Below, piece by piece: positions 1-6,852 of a DNA stretch of 17,843 nucleotides; the first letter of the stretch is position 1; each line of letters starts with the position of its first letter. A program made the position numbers and the translations under genes. Source of the stretch: an uncultured Collinsella sp. (GTDB taxonomy: Bacteria > Actinomycetota > Coriobacteriia > Coriobacteriales > Coriobacteriaceae); NCBI GenBank assembly GCA_902467875.1, contig CABQWP010000046.1, positions 1-17,843 of the forward strand. The letters are read 5' to 3'. The notes under the pieces are model-generated. The model worked only from the letters and a program-made list of their open reading frames with translations. It was not told where the DNA came from and made no database searches.

Positions 1-1005
1 AGTCTCATATCGTGGGGAAGGCGCCGTCGCCGGCTCGCCGTAGAGGCCGGCGAACAGGGCGCACGTGGTGGCAAAGCCCGTGAGGATGCCCGACTTGGAC
101 GCCTTGCCACCCTTAACGGGAAGCGTGCCCACAAAGAGCCCCAGGCCCGTGGCGGCTAGCGCGGATGCAGCACCGCCCAGCAGGCACAGCCCCTCGCGCC
201 CGCCAAAGTCGACGCCAACGACTAGGCGCACGTAGCCAATCGCAACCGCCATCGAGGCAAAGGAAACCAGCCACGAGCCGACAAAGATGCCGGCTAGCGA
301 CGCCGTCTTGGAAAGGCCACCCACGCAGCGGCGCGCGCCAAGGCCCGACAGATTGGGCTGCAGGTCGACGACGCTCAAAGCGGCAAACTCGGCAGACATC
401 ATCGCGACCAGGCCAAAGAGCGCGTAGTAGTAAATGGTCGTGCCGTCGGGCGTGGTGCGCGTCAGGCTTACGCGGCGGGAGCCGCCCTCGAGCGACAGGG
501 CGCGCGCAACCGCCTCTTGGTCGGCGAGCGCCGCCGGGTTGTCCTGGGCAATCTGGGACATGAGCTCGGCATTTTGTGTATACGAGCTTGCCACCGTCTC
601 CAGGATGCTGCGATCGGTGAGCACCGATGATGCGCGCGAGCTGTCGTAGCTCGATAGCAGTGTGAGCTTGGGTACGCCTGCGTCGTCGACCGTATAGATG
701 CCCGCAACCTCGCCGGCCTTAAGCGCACGGTTCGCATCGGCTGCGTCGTCGAGCTCGTGGATCTCGAGCAGCTGATCGTCGCCTTCCTTGGCAAGCGACG
801 TCGCCACGCCCTTAAAGGTCGAGGCGTCCCAGACCTCATCCGCTACGACGGCCACCGGCACGGGGTCGATCTTGCCGTCGGAGCTGAGGTTCGCAAACAT
901 AAACATGAACATCGTGGAAAGCGCGATGGGAAAGAGAGCGCCCCAGACCCACGTACTCGGTCGGCGCAGCAGCGTCTTGACCGTAATGATAATGGTGTTG
1001 AACAT
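1..1005 (-). CDS. ABC-2 type transporter permease, C-terminus cut by window edge
   Basis: The reading frame is open from an ATG at 1005 to the first base of the window, giving 335 codons without a stop, so the C-terminus is missing. The N-terminus has the ABC-2 permease pattern: a short basic cytoplasmic start, one hydrophobic helix (about residues 20-40, rich in Phe/Met), a long polar stretch of about 170 residues that should lie outside the membrane, then a run of hydrophobic helices beginning with a Tyr-rich segment near residue 190. It begins 9 nt after the stop of the ATPase gene, with a G-rich ribosome site in the gap, so the two genes form one transcript. It probably forms the membrane channel for the ATPase. 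The substrate is unknown, but the nearby two-component system suggests export of toxic or membrane-active compounds. A second permease could follow outside the window. Confidence 0.85.
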   Translation of the reverse strand, partial: MFNTIIITVKTLLRRPSTWVWGALFPIALSTMFMFMFANLSSDGKIDPVPVAVVADEVWDASTFKGVATSLAKEGDDQLLEIHELDDAADANRALKAGEVAGIYTVDDAGVPKLTLLSSYDSSRASSVLTDRSILETVASSYTQNAELMSQIAQDNPAALADQEAVARALSLEGGSRRVSLTRTTPDGTTIYYYALFGLVAMMSAEFAALSVVDLQPNLSGLGARRCVGGLSKTASLAGIFVGSWLVSFASMAVAIGYVRLVVGVDFGGREGLCLLGGAASALAATGLGLFVGTLPVKGGKASKSGILTGFATTCALFAGLYGEPATAPSPRYET

Positions 1006-1014
1006 GGCTGCCCC

Positions 1015-1953
1015 CTAGTCGCGCAGCTCGCGGCCGGTGATCTCGAGGAACACGTCGTTGAGGGTCGGCGGCTCGGAATAAATGCGGCCAAGCGCCACGT
1101 CATGCGAGCGCAGCGCATCGAGAATGTCCGTCAGGTTATGCGGGCTCGCCTCGCACGAAAACGTGAGCTGGCCCGCCGTCGCCGACAGGTCCAGGACATG
1201 CGGCAGGCTCGCGACGGCACCGAGCGCCGCGCTCGGCACCTCGCCGACCTCGATCACGATCTTCTCGCCCATCTGAATCATGCGCTTGAGCTCGTCGTTG
1301 GTGCCCTGCGCCAGCACGCGTCCGCCGTCCATGATCATGATGCGGCTGCAGATCTGCTCGACTTCCTCCATATAATGGCTGGTATACACCACCGTGGCGC
1401 CCTCGTCGCGCAGGCGGCAGATGCCCTCCAGGATGGCGTTGCGACTCTGCGGGTCGACCGCCACCGTGGGCTCGTCAAAGAAGATGAGCTCGGGCTTGTG
1501 CGCGATACCGCAGGCGATGTTGAGGCGACGCGCCAGGCCACCCGAAAGCTTGCCGGGGCGGAACTTGGTAAAGTCGCCCAGACCGACAAAGTCGATCGCC
1601 TCGTCCACCAGCGCGCGGCGGCGTTTGCGGTCGCTGACGTAGAGGCTGCAGAAATAGTCGATGTTCTCGCGCACGGTGAGCTCGTCGAACACCGCCACCT
1701 GTTGCGGCACCACGCCGATGCGGCGCTTGAGGTCGTAGCGGGCGGGCGTCATGGGCTCGCCAAAGAGCTCGATGGTGCCTTTGTCGTAGGCAAGCAGCTG
1801 CAGGATACAGTTGATGGACGTGGTCTTGCCCGAGCCGTTGGGGCCCAACAGGCCAAAGATCTCGCCGGGGGCGATACTCAGGTTAAAGTGGTCGAGCGCA
1901 ATAAGATCGTCATAGCGCTTGACGAGGTTTTCGACGTGGACGATGTCTGTCAT
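1015..1953 (-). CDS. ABC transporter ATP-binding protein (drug/antibiotic export type)
   Basis: This 312-residue protein supplies ATP hydrolysis for the adjacent permease. It has Walker A GPNGSGKTT at residues 37-45, the Q-loop region around VVPQQ (81-85), signature LSGG at 136-139, Walker B LIFFDEP at 156-162 and the switch His in TSHYMEE near 193. The C-terminal 80-100 residues resemble the accessory domain of DrrA/CcmA-like exporters. The frame is open further upstream to 2019, but homologous proteins start at the MTDIVHVENL sequence, so the ATG at 1953 is preferred; a weak GAAGGG lies upstream. The operon diverges from the kinase/regulator genes across a 197-bp gap, an arrangement in which the regulator commonly controls the transporter. 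The family is certain; the substrate cannot be read from the sequence. Confidence 0.9.
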   Translation of the reverse strand: MTDIVHVENLVKRYDDLIALDHFNLSIAPGEIFGLLGPNGSGKTTSINCILQLLAYDKGTIELFGEPMTPARYDLKRRIGVVPQQVAVFDELTVRENIDYFCSLYVSDRKRRRALVDEAIDFVGLGDFTKFRPGKLSGGLARRLNIACGIAHKPELIFFDEPTVAVDPQSRNAILEGICRLRDEGATVVYTSHYMEEVEQICSRIMIMDGGRVLAQGTNDELKRMIQMGEKIVIEVGEVPSAALGAVASLPHVLDLSATAGQLTFSCEASPHNLTDILDALRSHDVALGRIYSEPPTLNDVFLEITGRELRD

Positions 1954-2138
1954 GAGGCGGCCCTTCTGTTGGTCGTGGCCCGGTACGATTGCATCATCGC
2001 AGGAGCGGACGGCGCGCACCAGTGAGCTTTGTCACGAGTGCGAGGCTTGGCCGCGTGGCCTGCCGACGTCCCCGATTTGCCGCGTGGGAGGAATGTCACA
2101 GTTGCGCAGGCGGCCCCTCCACCACGCGCGGCTTCGCG

Positions 2139-2144
2139 TACAAT
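2139..2144 (+). promoter_or_regulatory. candidate -10 box (TACAAT) for the kinase gene, possible leaderless mRNA
   Basis: TACAAT lies seven bases upstream of the kinase ATG at 2151. If used, transcription would start at or within a base or two of the start codon, giving an mRNA with almost no leader. No purine-rich ribosome site precedes this ATG, which fits. No convincing -35 element is present at 16-18 bp, so this is a suggestion from one hexamer and its position. Confidence 0.35.
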
Positions 2145-2150
2145 ACCCGT

Positions 2151-3296
2151 ATGAACAGGCTTTTCGACAAATCGATCGTGCTGGCGTGCTGTATTGCAGC
2201 TGCCATGGGCCTTGCTGTGGACGCTCGCCTGGTCGCGGCGTTTTGCCTTGGCGTTATTGCCACCTCGCTGGCCGAGGTCGCACAGGAGGAACGCACGCGA
2301 CGCGCAAGCGAGGCCGCGAGCTACGCTTACATCATCGCGGCCGTCTTCGTGCCGCCGTTTGTGCCGTTTGCACCCCTTGCCTTCTATGACATCGCGCGAC
2401 GCGTGCGCCATGAACGAATCTGGCCCGCACTGGCGATTGGCGCCGTGTTTGCCTGCGCGCTTGTCGCGGACCTTCGTGGTGGCGTGCTCACCACCCGAAC
2501 GCTGTTGTTAACCGCCATCCTTTCGGTCGCCGCCACGTTGCTGTCGCTGCGCACCGCGCAGCTGGAGCGCGAACAGGAACGCATGCGTCGCACCCGCGAC
2601 AAGCTGCAAGAACGCGCCCTGGCACTCGAGGCACGCAACCGCGACCTCGCCGACCGCCAGGACTACGAAGTCGAGCTCGCGACGCTCGCCGAACGCGCCC
2701 GTATCGCGCGCGAGATCCACGATAACGTGGGCCACCAGCTCACGCGCGCTTCGCTTCAAGCCGAGGCCCTGCGCGTGGTCCATGCCGATGAGCCCGGCGT
2801 CGCCGCCGATTTCGCCGACGTCAAACGCACGGTTGACGAGGCGCTCCAGCTTGTGCGCGCCAGCGTCCACGCGCTCAACGACAACGCCGTCGACCTTTCC
2901 GTGCAGCTCGAACGCATTGTTGAAGGCGCGCGCTCGGACGGCGGCCCGCAGATTGAGCTTGAAGTTTTGGCCGAGCATGCGCCCGCAAATGTCGCCAACT
3001 GCTTTGCAGCGGTCCTGCGCGAGGCACTCTCCAATACCATGCGCCACGCTTGCGCCCAGACCGTCACCGTACGATGCATGGAACATCCGTCGTTTTACCA
3101 GCTTGTCGTTACCGACGATGGCGCGGGCGGGGTCCAAGCAAGCGGCCGCGGCGCTGCGGAGGGCATGGGGCTCGCCTCCATGCGCGAGCGCATCGAGGCG
3201 CTTGGCGGCACCTTCACCGCCGGCCCGCGTGCCAGCGCCGGCGGCTGGCGCGTGTTTGCCACCGTTCCCAAACAGCAAGGAGATGAGGACCGATGA
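2151..3296 (+). CDS. Sensor histidine kinase, NarL/DesK class
   Basis: A 381-residue membrane sensor kinase that should autophosphorylate and pass the phosphate to the regulator encoded immediately downstream. Four to five hydrophobic segments (about residues 8-40, 58-78, 91-107 and 114-133) form a small membrane sensor with little extracellular sequence. A coiled coil at about 135-180 leads to the HisKA_3 dimerisation motif EIHDNVGHQL with phospho-acceptor His190. The ATPase domain shows the N-box REALSNTMRHA (290-300), DDGAG (322-326) and GMGLASMRER. The frame extends upstream to 1989, but the ATG at 2151 gives the natural sensor N-terminus. Its stop overlaps the regulator start (ATGA), so the two are translationally coupled. 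This intramembrane-sensing architecture is common where the cue is membrane or envelope stress. The signal is unknown. Confidence 0.9.
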   Translation: MNRLFDKSIVLACCIAAAMGLAVDARLVAAFCLGVIATSLAEVAQEERTRRASEAASYAYIIAAVFVPPFVPFAPLAFYDIARRVRHERIWPALAIGAVFACALVADLRGGVLTTRTLLLTAILSVAATLLSLRTAQLEREQERMRRTRDKLQERALALEARNRDLADRQDYEVELATLAERARIAREIHDNVGHQLTRASLQAEALRVVHADEPGVAADFADVKRTVDEALQLVRASVHALNDNAVDLSVQLERIVEGARSDGGPQIELEVLAEHAPANVANCFAAVLREALSNTMRHACAQTVTVRCMEHPSFYQLVVTDDGAGGVQASGRGAAEGMGLASMRERIEALGGTFTAGPRASAGGWRVFATVPKQQGDEDR

Positions 3297-3922
3297 GGCT
3301 CATCGTTGTCGACGACGACCGCTTAGTGGTCGATTCGCTCAAGATTATCCTGGGCGCCCAGCCGCAGATCGAAGTGGTGGGCACCGGCGCCAATGGCGAC
3401 GAGGCGGTCGCGCTCTACAGCGAGCACGCGCCCGACATCGCGCTGCTCGACATTCAGATGCCGGGACGCGACGGCCTTTCGGCGGCACGCGAAATCCTTG
3501 AGCGCGACCCCACGGCGCGCGTGGTGTTTCTGACGACATTCTCGGATGACGAGTACATTGTGTCGGCGCTTAAACTGGGCGCCCGCGGCTACCTGATCAA
3601 GACCGATGTCGCCGCCATTCCGCCGGCGTTGGCACAGGTCATGGATGGCAAACGCGTGCTCGAGGGCAAGGCGATCGAGGATATCGATTTTAATGGGGCG
3701 GGCACCGAAGCCGACGCGCCCCGCCGGCCCACAGCCTTTGCCGGCCTAACCGACCGCGAGTTCGAAGTCGCCGAGCTCATCGCCCGCGGCCTCGACAACA
3801 AGGAGATCGCCGCCACCGCCTACATGGGCGAAGGCACCGTGCGCAACCACATCAGCTCGATCCTAGCCAAAATGGGGCTACGCAACCGCACGCAGATCGC
3901 CATCGCCTACCTGCGAGGGTAA
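3293..3922 (+). CDS. Response regulator, NarL/FixJ family
   Basis: A 209-residue DNA-binding regulator, partner of the preceding kinase. The receiver domain (1-120) has the acidic pocket DDD at 7-9, phospho-acceptor Asp53 within LLDIQMPGRDG, the conserved Thr in FLTTFSD near 81 and Lys103 in LIKTD. The LuxR-type helix-turn-helix occupies about 150-209 with the family pattern LTDREFEVAELIARGLDNKEIA, and GTVRNHIS as the recognition helix. The start overlaps the kinase stop by four bases, with GGAGATGAGG just upstream as ribosome site. The likely target is the divergent ABC operon, as in the Bacillus YvfTU/YvfRS and LnrJK/LnrLMN modules; this comes from gene order, not from a visible operator. 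No clear intrinsic terminator follows before the repeat array begins at 3983. Confidence 0.93.
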   Translation: MRLIVVDDDRLVVDSLKIILGAQPQIEVVGTGANGDEAVALYSEHAPDIALLDIQMPGRDGLSAAREILERDPTARVVFLTTFSDDEYIVSALKLGARGYLIKTDVAAIPPALAQVMDGKRVLEGKAIEDIDFNGAGTEADAPRRPTAFAGLTDREFEVAELIARGLDNKEIAATAYMGEGTVRNHISSILAKMGLRNRTQIAIAYLRG

Positions 3923-3982
3923 TTACCCAACGGCCAACCGCTCCGACAGAGCAAAATAGCTGTTATCGATTTAATGCCATTT

Positions 3983-4136
3983 CAAAACTATGCCGGTTTA
4001 CGGGGCTAAGCTCAGGGCCCCCATCCATACCCGCGTTTTCCGTAAAATGACGGCTTGTCTACCTGCGGTTTTATTTTCACGGATATCGGCATGGTTGGGA
4101 GCGCGTGACTTAGCCCCGTAAACCGGCATAGTTTTG
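3983..4136. repeat. Long-stem inverted repeat element, copy 1 of 3
   Basis: Arms 3983-4010 and 4109-4136 are perfect 28-bp complements beginning CAAAACTATGCCGG. The 98-nt interior has an imperfect inner stem (CCATCCATACCCG against CGGCATGGTTGGG, and TCCGTAAAAT against ATTTTCACGGA) around the core CTACCTGCGGTTTT. If transcribed it would fold into a very long hairpin on either strand. No transposase or clear target duplication is seen. It lies between the regulator gene and the convergent hydrogenase operon. Confidence 0.9.
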
Positions 4137-4169
4137 TCCGAGCGGCTCTGCACGAGCGCCTCCGCAAGC

Positions 4170-4205
4170 CTCGCGGGACCAAAATGATCCGTTTTCCTCC
4201 GTCCC
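4170..4205 (+). repeat. Direct repeat in spacer 1 of the hairpin array
   Basis: The block CCTCGCG..ACCAAAATGATCCG followed by TTTTCCTCCGTCC lies in the 93-nt spacer between hairpin copies 1 and 2. A close match lies at the same place in the next spacer (4409-4443). The repeating unit is therefore hairpin plus spacer, about 250 nt, not the hairpin alone. Confidence 0.8.
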
Positions 4206-4229
4206 CAAGGAATCACCCGGAACCGCTCG

Positions 4230-4387
4230 CCACGAAACCTGCCCATCTACTACGTTTGACTCGATACCCTTGACCATACCCCCGTTTTCCAGAAAACCGC
4301 AGGCGTTCTACCTGCGGTTTTCTTTTCGCATTTTTTGCCGTGGTTGAGGGCCACCGCCCAAACGTAGTAGATAGGCCCATTTCATGG
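4230..4387. repeat. Long-stem inverted repeat element, copy 2 of 3
   Basis: Arms 4230-4258 and 4359-4387 pair over 29 nt with a perfect inner block TCTACTACGTTTG and a few mismatches outside it. The arm sequence differs from copies 1 and 3, but spacing, size and interior (CCATACCCCCGTTTTCC, then TACCTGCGGTTTT) are the same. Different arms that each stay self-complementary point to selection or copying of the stem itself. In this copy the core is itself a perfect hairpin (AAAACCGCAGG, 7-nt loop, CCTGCGGTTTT), followed by T-rich sequence, and so looks like a bidirectional terminator. Confidence 0.88.
4291..4327 (+). terminator. Terminator-like hairpin inside repeat copy 2
   Basis: AAAACCGCAGG and CCTGCGGTTTT form an 11-bp perfect stem around a 7-nt loop. 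An A run precedes it and TTTTCTTTT follows, so it could stop transcription from either side. On the plus strand it is the first convincing terminator downstream of the two-component genes. Confidence 0.5.
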
Positions 4388-4408
4388 CGAACGGGCCACA
4401 CGGATGTC

Positions 4409-4443
4409 CTCGCGAGGCCAAAATGATCCGTTTCCCTCTGTCC
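4409..4443 (+). repeat. Direct repeat in spacer 2 of the hairpin array
   Basis: Second copy of the spacer block (CCAAAATGATCCGTTT then CCCTCTGTCC), 239 nt after the first and differing at only a few bases. It sits in the 94-nt spacer between hairpin copies 2 and 3. Confidence 0.8.
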
Positions 4444-4481
4444 ACGGGAGATCAAGTGATGTTACGAATATGATGTCATTT

Positions 4482-4635
4482 CAAAACTATGCCGGTTTAC
4501 TACGATAAAAACGAGATTCCCGACCACGCGTGATTTTTTCGCAAAACTACAAGCCGTCTACCTGCGGTTTTGATTTTGCCAAATGCGGTGTGGTTGGAGG
4601 TGGGCGATTTATCGTAGTAATCCGGCATAGTTTTG
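4482..4635. repeat. Long-stem inverted repeat element, copy 3 of 3
   Basis: Arms 4482-4509 and 4608-4635 pair at 27 of 28 positions. The outer part is identical to copy 1 (CAAAACTATGCCGGTTTAC) and even the bases before it match (ATGYCATTT). The inner part differs, TACGATAAA here against GGGGCTAAG in copy 1, with the other arm changed to match. The interior again holds GCCGTCTACCTGCGGTTTTG. The total length of 154 nt equals copy 1. Confidence 0.9.
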
Positions 4636-4666
4636 TTCGCGACGGCACAACCGCGCGTTTAAGCGC

Positions 4667-4700
4667 GGGGCCGGTGGGGCAAAATTGCCCCACCGGCCCC
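4667..4700 (-). terminator. Strong hairpin at the 3' end of the hydrogenase operon
   Basis: A perfect 14-bp stem (4667-4680 with 4687-4700) around AAAATT lies 22 nt past the stop of echF. A second, overlapping hairpin (CCGCGC/GCGCGG, 4651-4668) follows on the minus strand. There is no T tract, so it may act as an mRNA 3'-end stabiliser or a terminator of a non-canonical type. Confidence 0.5.
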
Positions 4701-4721
4701 TATTCCAGTTCTATCCCAGCG

Positions 4722-5063
4722 TTACTCCGGCTTGGTTTCTACTGTGGGAGTCTTGTCCGCTGCGACTGGGGTGCGGGCGGTGTCCATAGTCAGGCAGTGC
4801 TTGGGGCAGCTCTCGATGCACTCACCGCACACCACGCAGGCATACGGGTCGATCGACCACGTTCCACCCTTGCGATCGACCGCGAGCGCGCCCGCCGGGC
4901 AGCGACGCGCGCACATGCCGCAGCAAATGCACACGTCCATGTCGTTAACGATATGTCCGCGCAAGCGCTCGGGTACCGCGAGCTTCTCCTGCGGATAGCA
5001 CACCGTTACCGGCTGCTTGACCATAGAACCCAAGGCCGTCTTGGCAAATGTCAGTAAACTCAT
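4722..5063 (-). CDS. echF: Ech hydrogenase subunit EchF, 2x[4Fe-4S] ferredoxin-like
   Basis: A 113-residue iron-sulfur subunit that passes electrons between external ferredoxin and the small subunit. Two classical cluster motifs are present: C45-x2-C48-x2-C51-x3-C55-P and C76-x2-C79-x2-C82-x3-C86-P. The N-terminal 40 residues resemble those of EchF/HycF/NuoI-type subunits, which dock on the hydrogenase core. The last 20 residues are polar and Thr/Pro/Lys-rich. It is the last gene of the operon, beginning 7 nt after the echE stop, which matches the classical echF position. An extra Cys47 lies within the first motif and is not needed for ligation. The assignment is firm by motif and context. 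Confidence 0.92.
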   Translation of the reverse strand: MSLLTFAKTALGSMVKQPVTVCYPQEKLAVPERLRGHIVNDMDVCICCGMCARRCPAGALAVDRKGGTWSIDPYACVVCGECIESCPKHCLTMDTARTPVAADKTPTVETKPE

Positions 5064-5070
5064 GCCGCGC

Positions 5071-6159
5071 CTACCTTTCCGTGCAGCTAATGCAGGGGTC
5101 GATGGTCAGGATAATCATGGGCACGTTGGCAAGGAGCACGCCCTGCAGCGCATGCGTCAGACCCGCCAGGTTTTGCGACGTCGGCGTTCGCACGCGAAAA
5201 CGGTCCAGGTTCTTGGTGCCGCTGCCGCGCACATAGTAATACGCCTCGCCGCGCGGCTGCTCAATCACAACCTCGCCGCGCGCACCGTCGGCCGGCGTGA
5301 GCTTGGTGCGCCCGCCGATACCGTCGTGCGGAATCTTGCCCACAAGCTCCTTGATAATATCCATGGCCTGCGTGACCTCGGCACAACGCACCTGGCAGCG
5401 GGCATAGCAGTCGCCATCGCTAGCAACGATAGGCTCAAACGCGGCCAGATCAGCATAGGCGCCGTCGCCAAACATGCGCACGTCGTAATCCACGCCCGAG
5501 GCGCGACCGAACGGGCCGACCATCGACAGATCCAGCGCGTCCTTCTTGCTGATCACGCCCACGCCGTGCAGGCGCTCGCCGCAGCTATTGTCGTCCAAAA
5601 ACGTATGCACCAGGGTCTCGTAGTCGGGACGCATGGCGTCGAGCGTCTGGACAATGCCCGCCAGCTCGGAGTCCTCGATATCGTGCTTAAGGCCGCCGAT
5701 CTCGTTAATCGACAGAATCACGCGCCCGCCGCAAGTGCTCTCAAAAATCTTGAGTATCTGCTCGCGCAGGGTCCACGACCGATAGAACAGCGCCTCAAAA
5801 CCAAAGGCGTCGGCGAGCAGGCCCAGCCACAGCAGGTGCGAGTGAATGCGCGAAAGCTCGTGCAAAATGGTACGGATATACTGCACGCGGCCAGGCACCT
5901 CGATGTCGAGCATGCGCTCGCAGGCGCTGGCATAGCCGCAGCTGTGGCCCACGGCGCAGATGCCGCAGATGCGCTCGGCGATGTAGCCAAACTGGTGCAT
6001 GTCGCGCTTTTCGGTGAGCTTCTCGAGTCCGCGGTGCACAAAGCCGATCTGCGGAATTGCCTCGAAAACGCGGTCGTCCTCAATCACCAGGTCCAGATGA
6101 AGCGGCTCGGGCAGCACCGGGTGCTGCGGGCCAAACGGAATGACGGAGCGATGTGCCAT
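5071..6159 (-). CDS. echE: Ech hydrogenase large subunit EchE, [NiFe] catalytic subunit
   Basis: A 362-residue catalytic subunit of a group 4 [NiFe] hydrogenase, which reduces protons to H2 with electrons from ferredoxin or runs in reverse. The active-site ligands are visible as RICGICAVGH (Cys65, Cys68, His72) and DPCISCTER (Cys356, Cys359). Length matches EchE and is too short for an NuoC-NuoD fusion such as HycE, which fits a separate EchD. The stop follows directly after the last motif, so there is no C-terminal peptide for a maturation protease to remove. The ATG at 6159 is preceded by AAGGAGG inside the end of echD, five bases separate it from the stop of the echD tail frame, and translation is probably coupled. 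Confidence 0.95.
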   Translation of the reverse strand: MAHRSVIPFGPQHPVLPEPLHLDLVIEDDRVFEAIPQIGFVHRGLEKLTEKRDMHQFGYIAERICGICAVGHSCGYASACERMLDIEVPGRVQYIRTILHELSRIHSHLLWLGLLADAFGFEALFYRSWTLREQILKIFESTCGGRVILSINEIGGLKHDIEDSELAGIVQTLDAMRPDYETLVHTFLDDNSCGERLHGVGVISKKDALDLSMVGPFGRASGVDYDVRMFGDGAYADLAAFEPIVASDGDCYARCQVRCAEVTQAMDIIKELVGKIPHDGIGGRTKLTPADGARGEVVIEQPRGEAYYYVRGSGTKNLDRFRVRTPTSQNLAGLTHALQGVLLANVPMIILTIDPCISCTER

Positions 6160-6164
6160 GGGCC

Positions 6165-6852
6165 TTACGCCTCCTTTTTCTGCTTGTCGCGGGCGGCCTT
6201 GGCGGCAAGCGCCGCGCGGACCTTGGCTGCTTTCTCGGGATCCATGGCAGCGAGCTTTGCCTCCATCTCGGCAGCCTTGAGCGCGGCCTTCGCAGCAGCC
6301 TCATCGTGCTGAGCATCGGAGCCCGCGGCATCGCCGGCGCTCGCAGCGCCCTCCCCTGCAGCAGCCGCAGCAGCGGCGGCCCTTTTCGCAGGGGGCCCTG
6401 CGCGCCTTGGCTTCGGCGGCGGCACGGACCTTCATGGCCTTCTCGCGCGCGGCCTTCACCTCGGGCGTGATAACGCTCATGGGATCGGCAGTCGAAACCT
6501 GGTAGAAAAAGCCCTTAAAGTCGATCTGCATGTCGGTAATGGCAAGGCCAAACAGGTCGTGGGCCTCATTTTCAAACGGGAACACCGCGGGGTAATACGA
6601 GCTGATGGACGGAATCTCCTGGTACTGGTCGATGCCCTCAACCACCAGGTTCTCAATCGCATAGCTGCCGTCCTGCGCAATATGCTCCTGAGCAGCACGA
6701 ACGTTGATAAACGTATAGACCAAGCGATACGAGCCGTCGTCGACGTTGCGTTCAGCGTGCATTTGCACAAAGCGCGCGCCGACGCCCTTGAGCGCCTGCA
6801 CATGCGGCAACAGTTCATCGATCCCGACGGTGGTATAGATAGCCTTTTGCAT
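6165..6852 (-). CDS. echD: Ech hydrogenase subunit EchD (NuoC-like), frameshifted before its C-terminal tail
   Basis: The first about 150 residues form a NuoC/30-kDa-type subunit with the family signature FENEAHDLFGL at 93-103. It begins at an ATG that overlaps the echC stop by one base (TAATG). After RRAP (residues 151-154) the frame changes. The original frame runs into Arg/Cys-rich nonsense and stops at 6301. The next frame encodes an Ala/Lys/Glu-rich tail that ends at 6165, five bases before echE. Reading 688 bases as 687 plus one extra base in a C5 run (6391-6395) restores a 228-residue protein. A recent mutation, a sequencing or assembly error at the near-palindrome GCAGGGCCCCCTGC, or programmed slippage could explain it. 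The core domain is intact, so function may persist either way. Confidence 0.82.

Noticed and set aside
757..2025. Long plus-strand open frame of 422 codons
   Set aside because: It lies antisense to the ABC ATPase and permease, which carry clear family motifs. Its translation is His/Arg/Asp-biased with no recognisable domain, as expected from an opposite-strand shadow of G+C-rich coding DNA.
3998..4455. Two minus-strand frames of about 80 codons in the hairpin array
   Set aside because: They follow the repeat units and contain the same TDHFG piece because the DNA is repeated. They have no ribosome sites, and the inverted-repeat arms run through them.
5017..6312. Plus-strand open frame of 431 codons over the hydrogenase
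   Set aside because: It is antisense to echE and echF, which have intact metal-binding motifs. The product has no motif and low-complexity composition.
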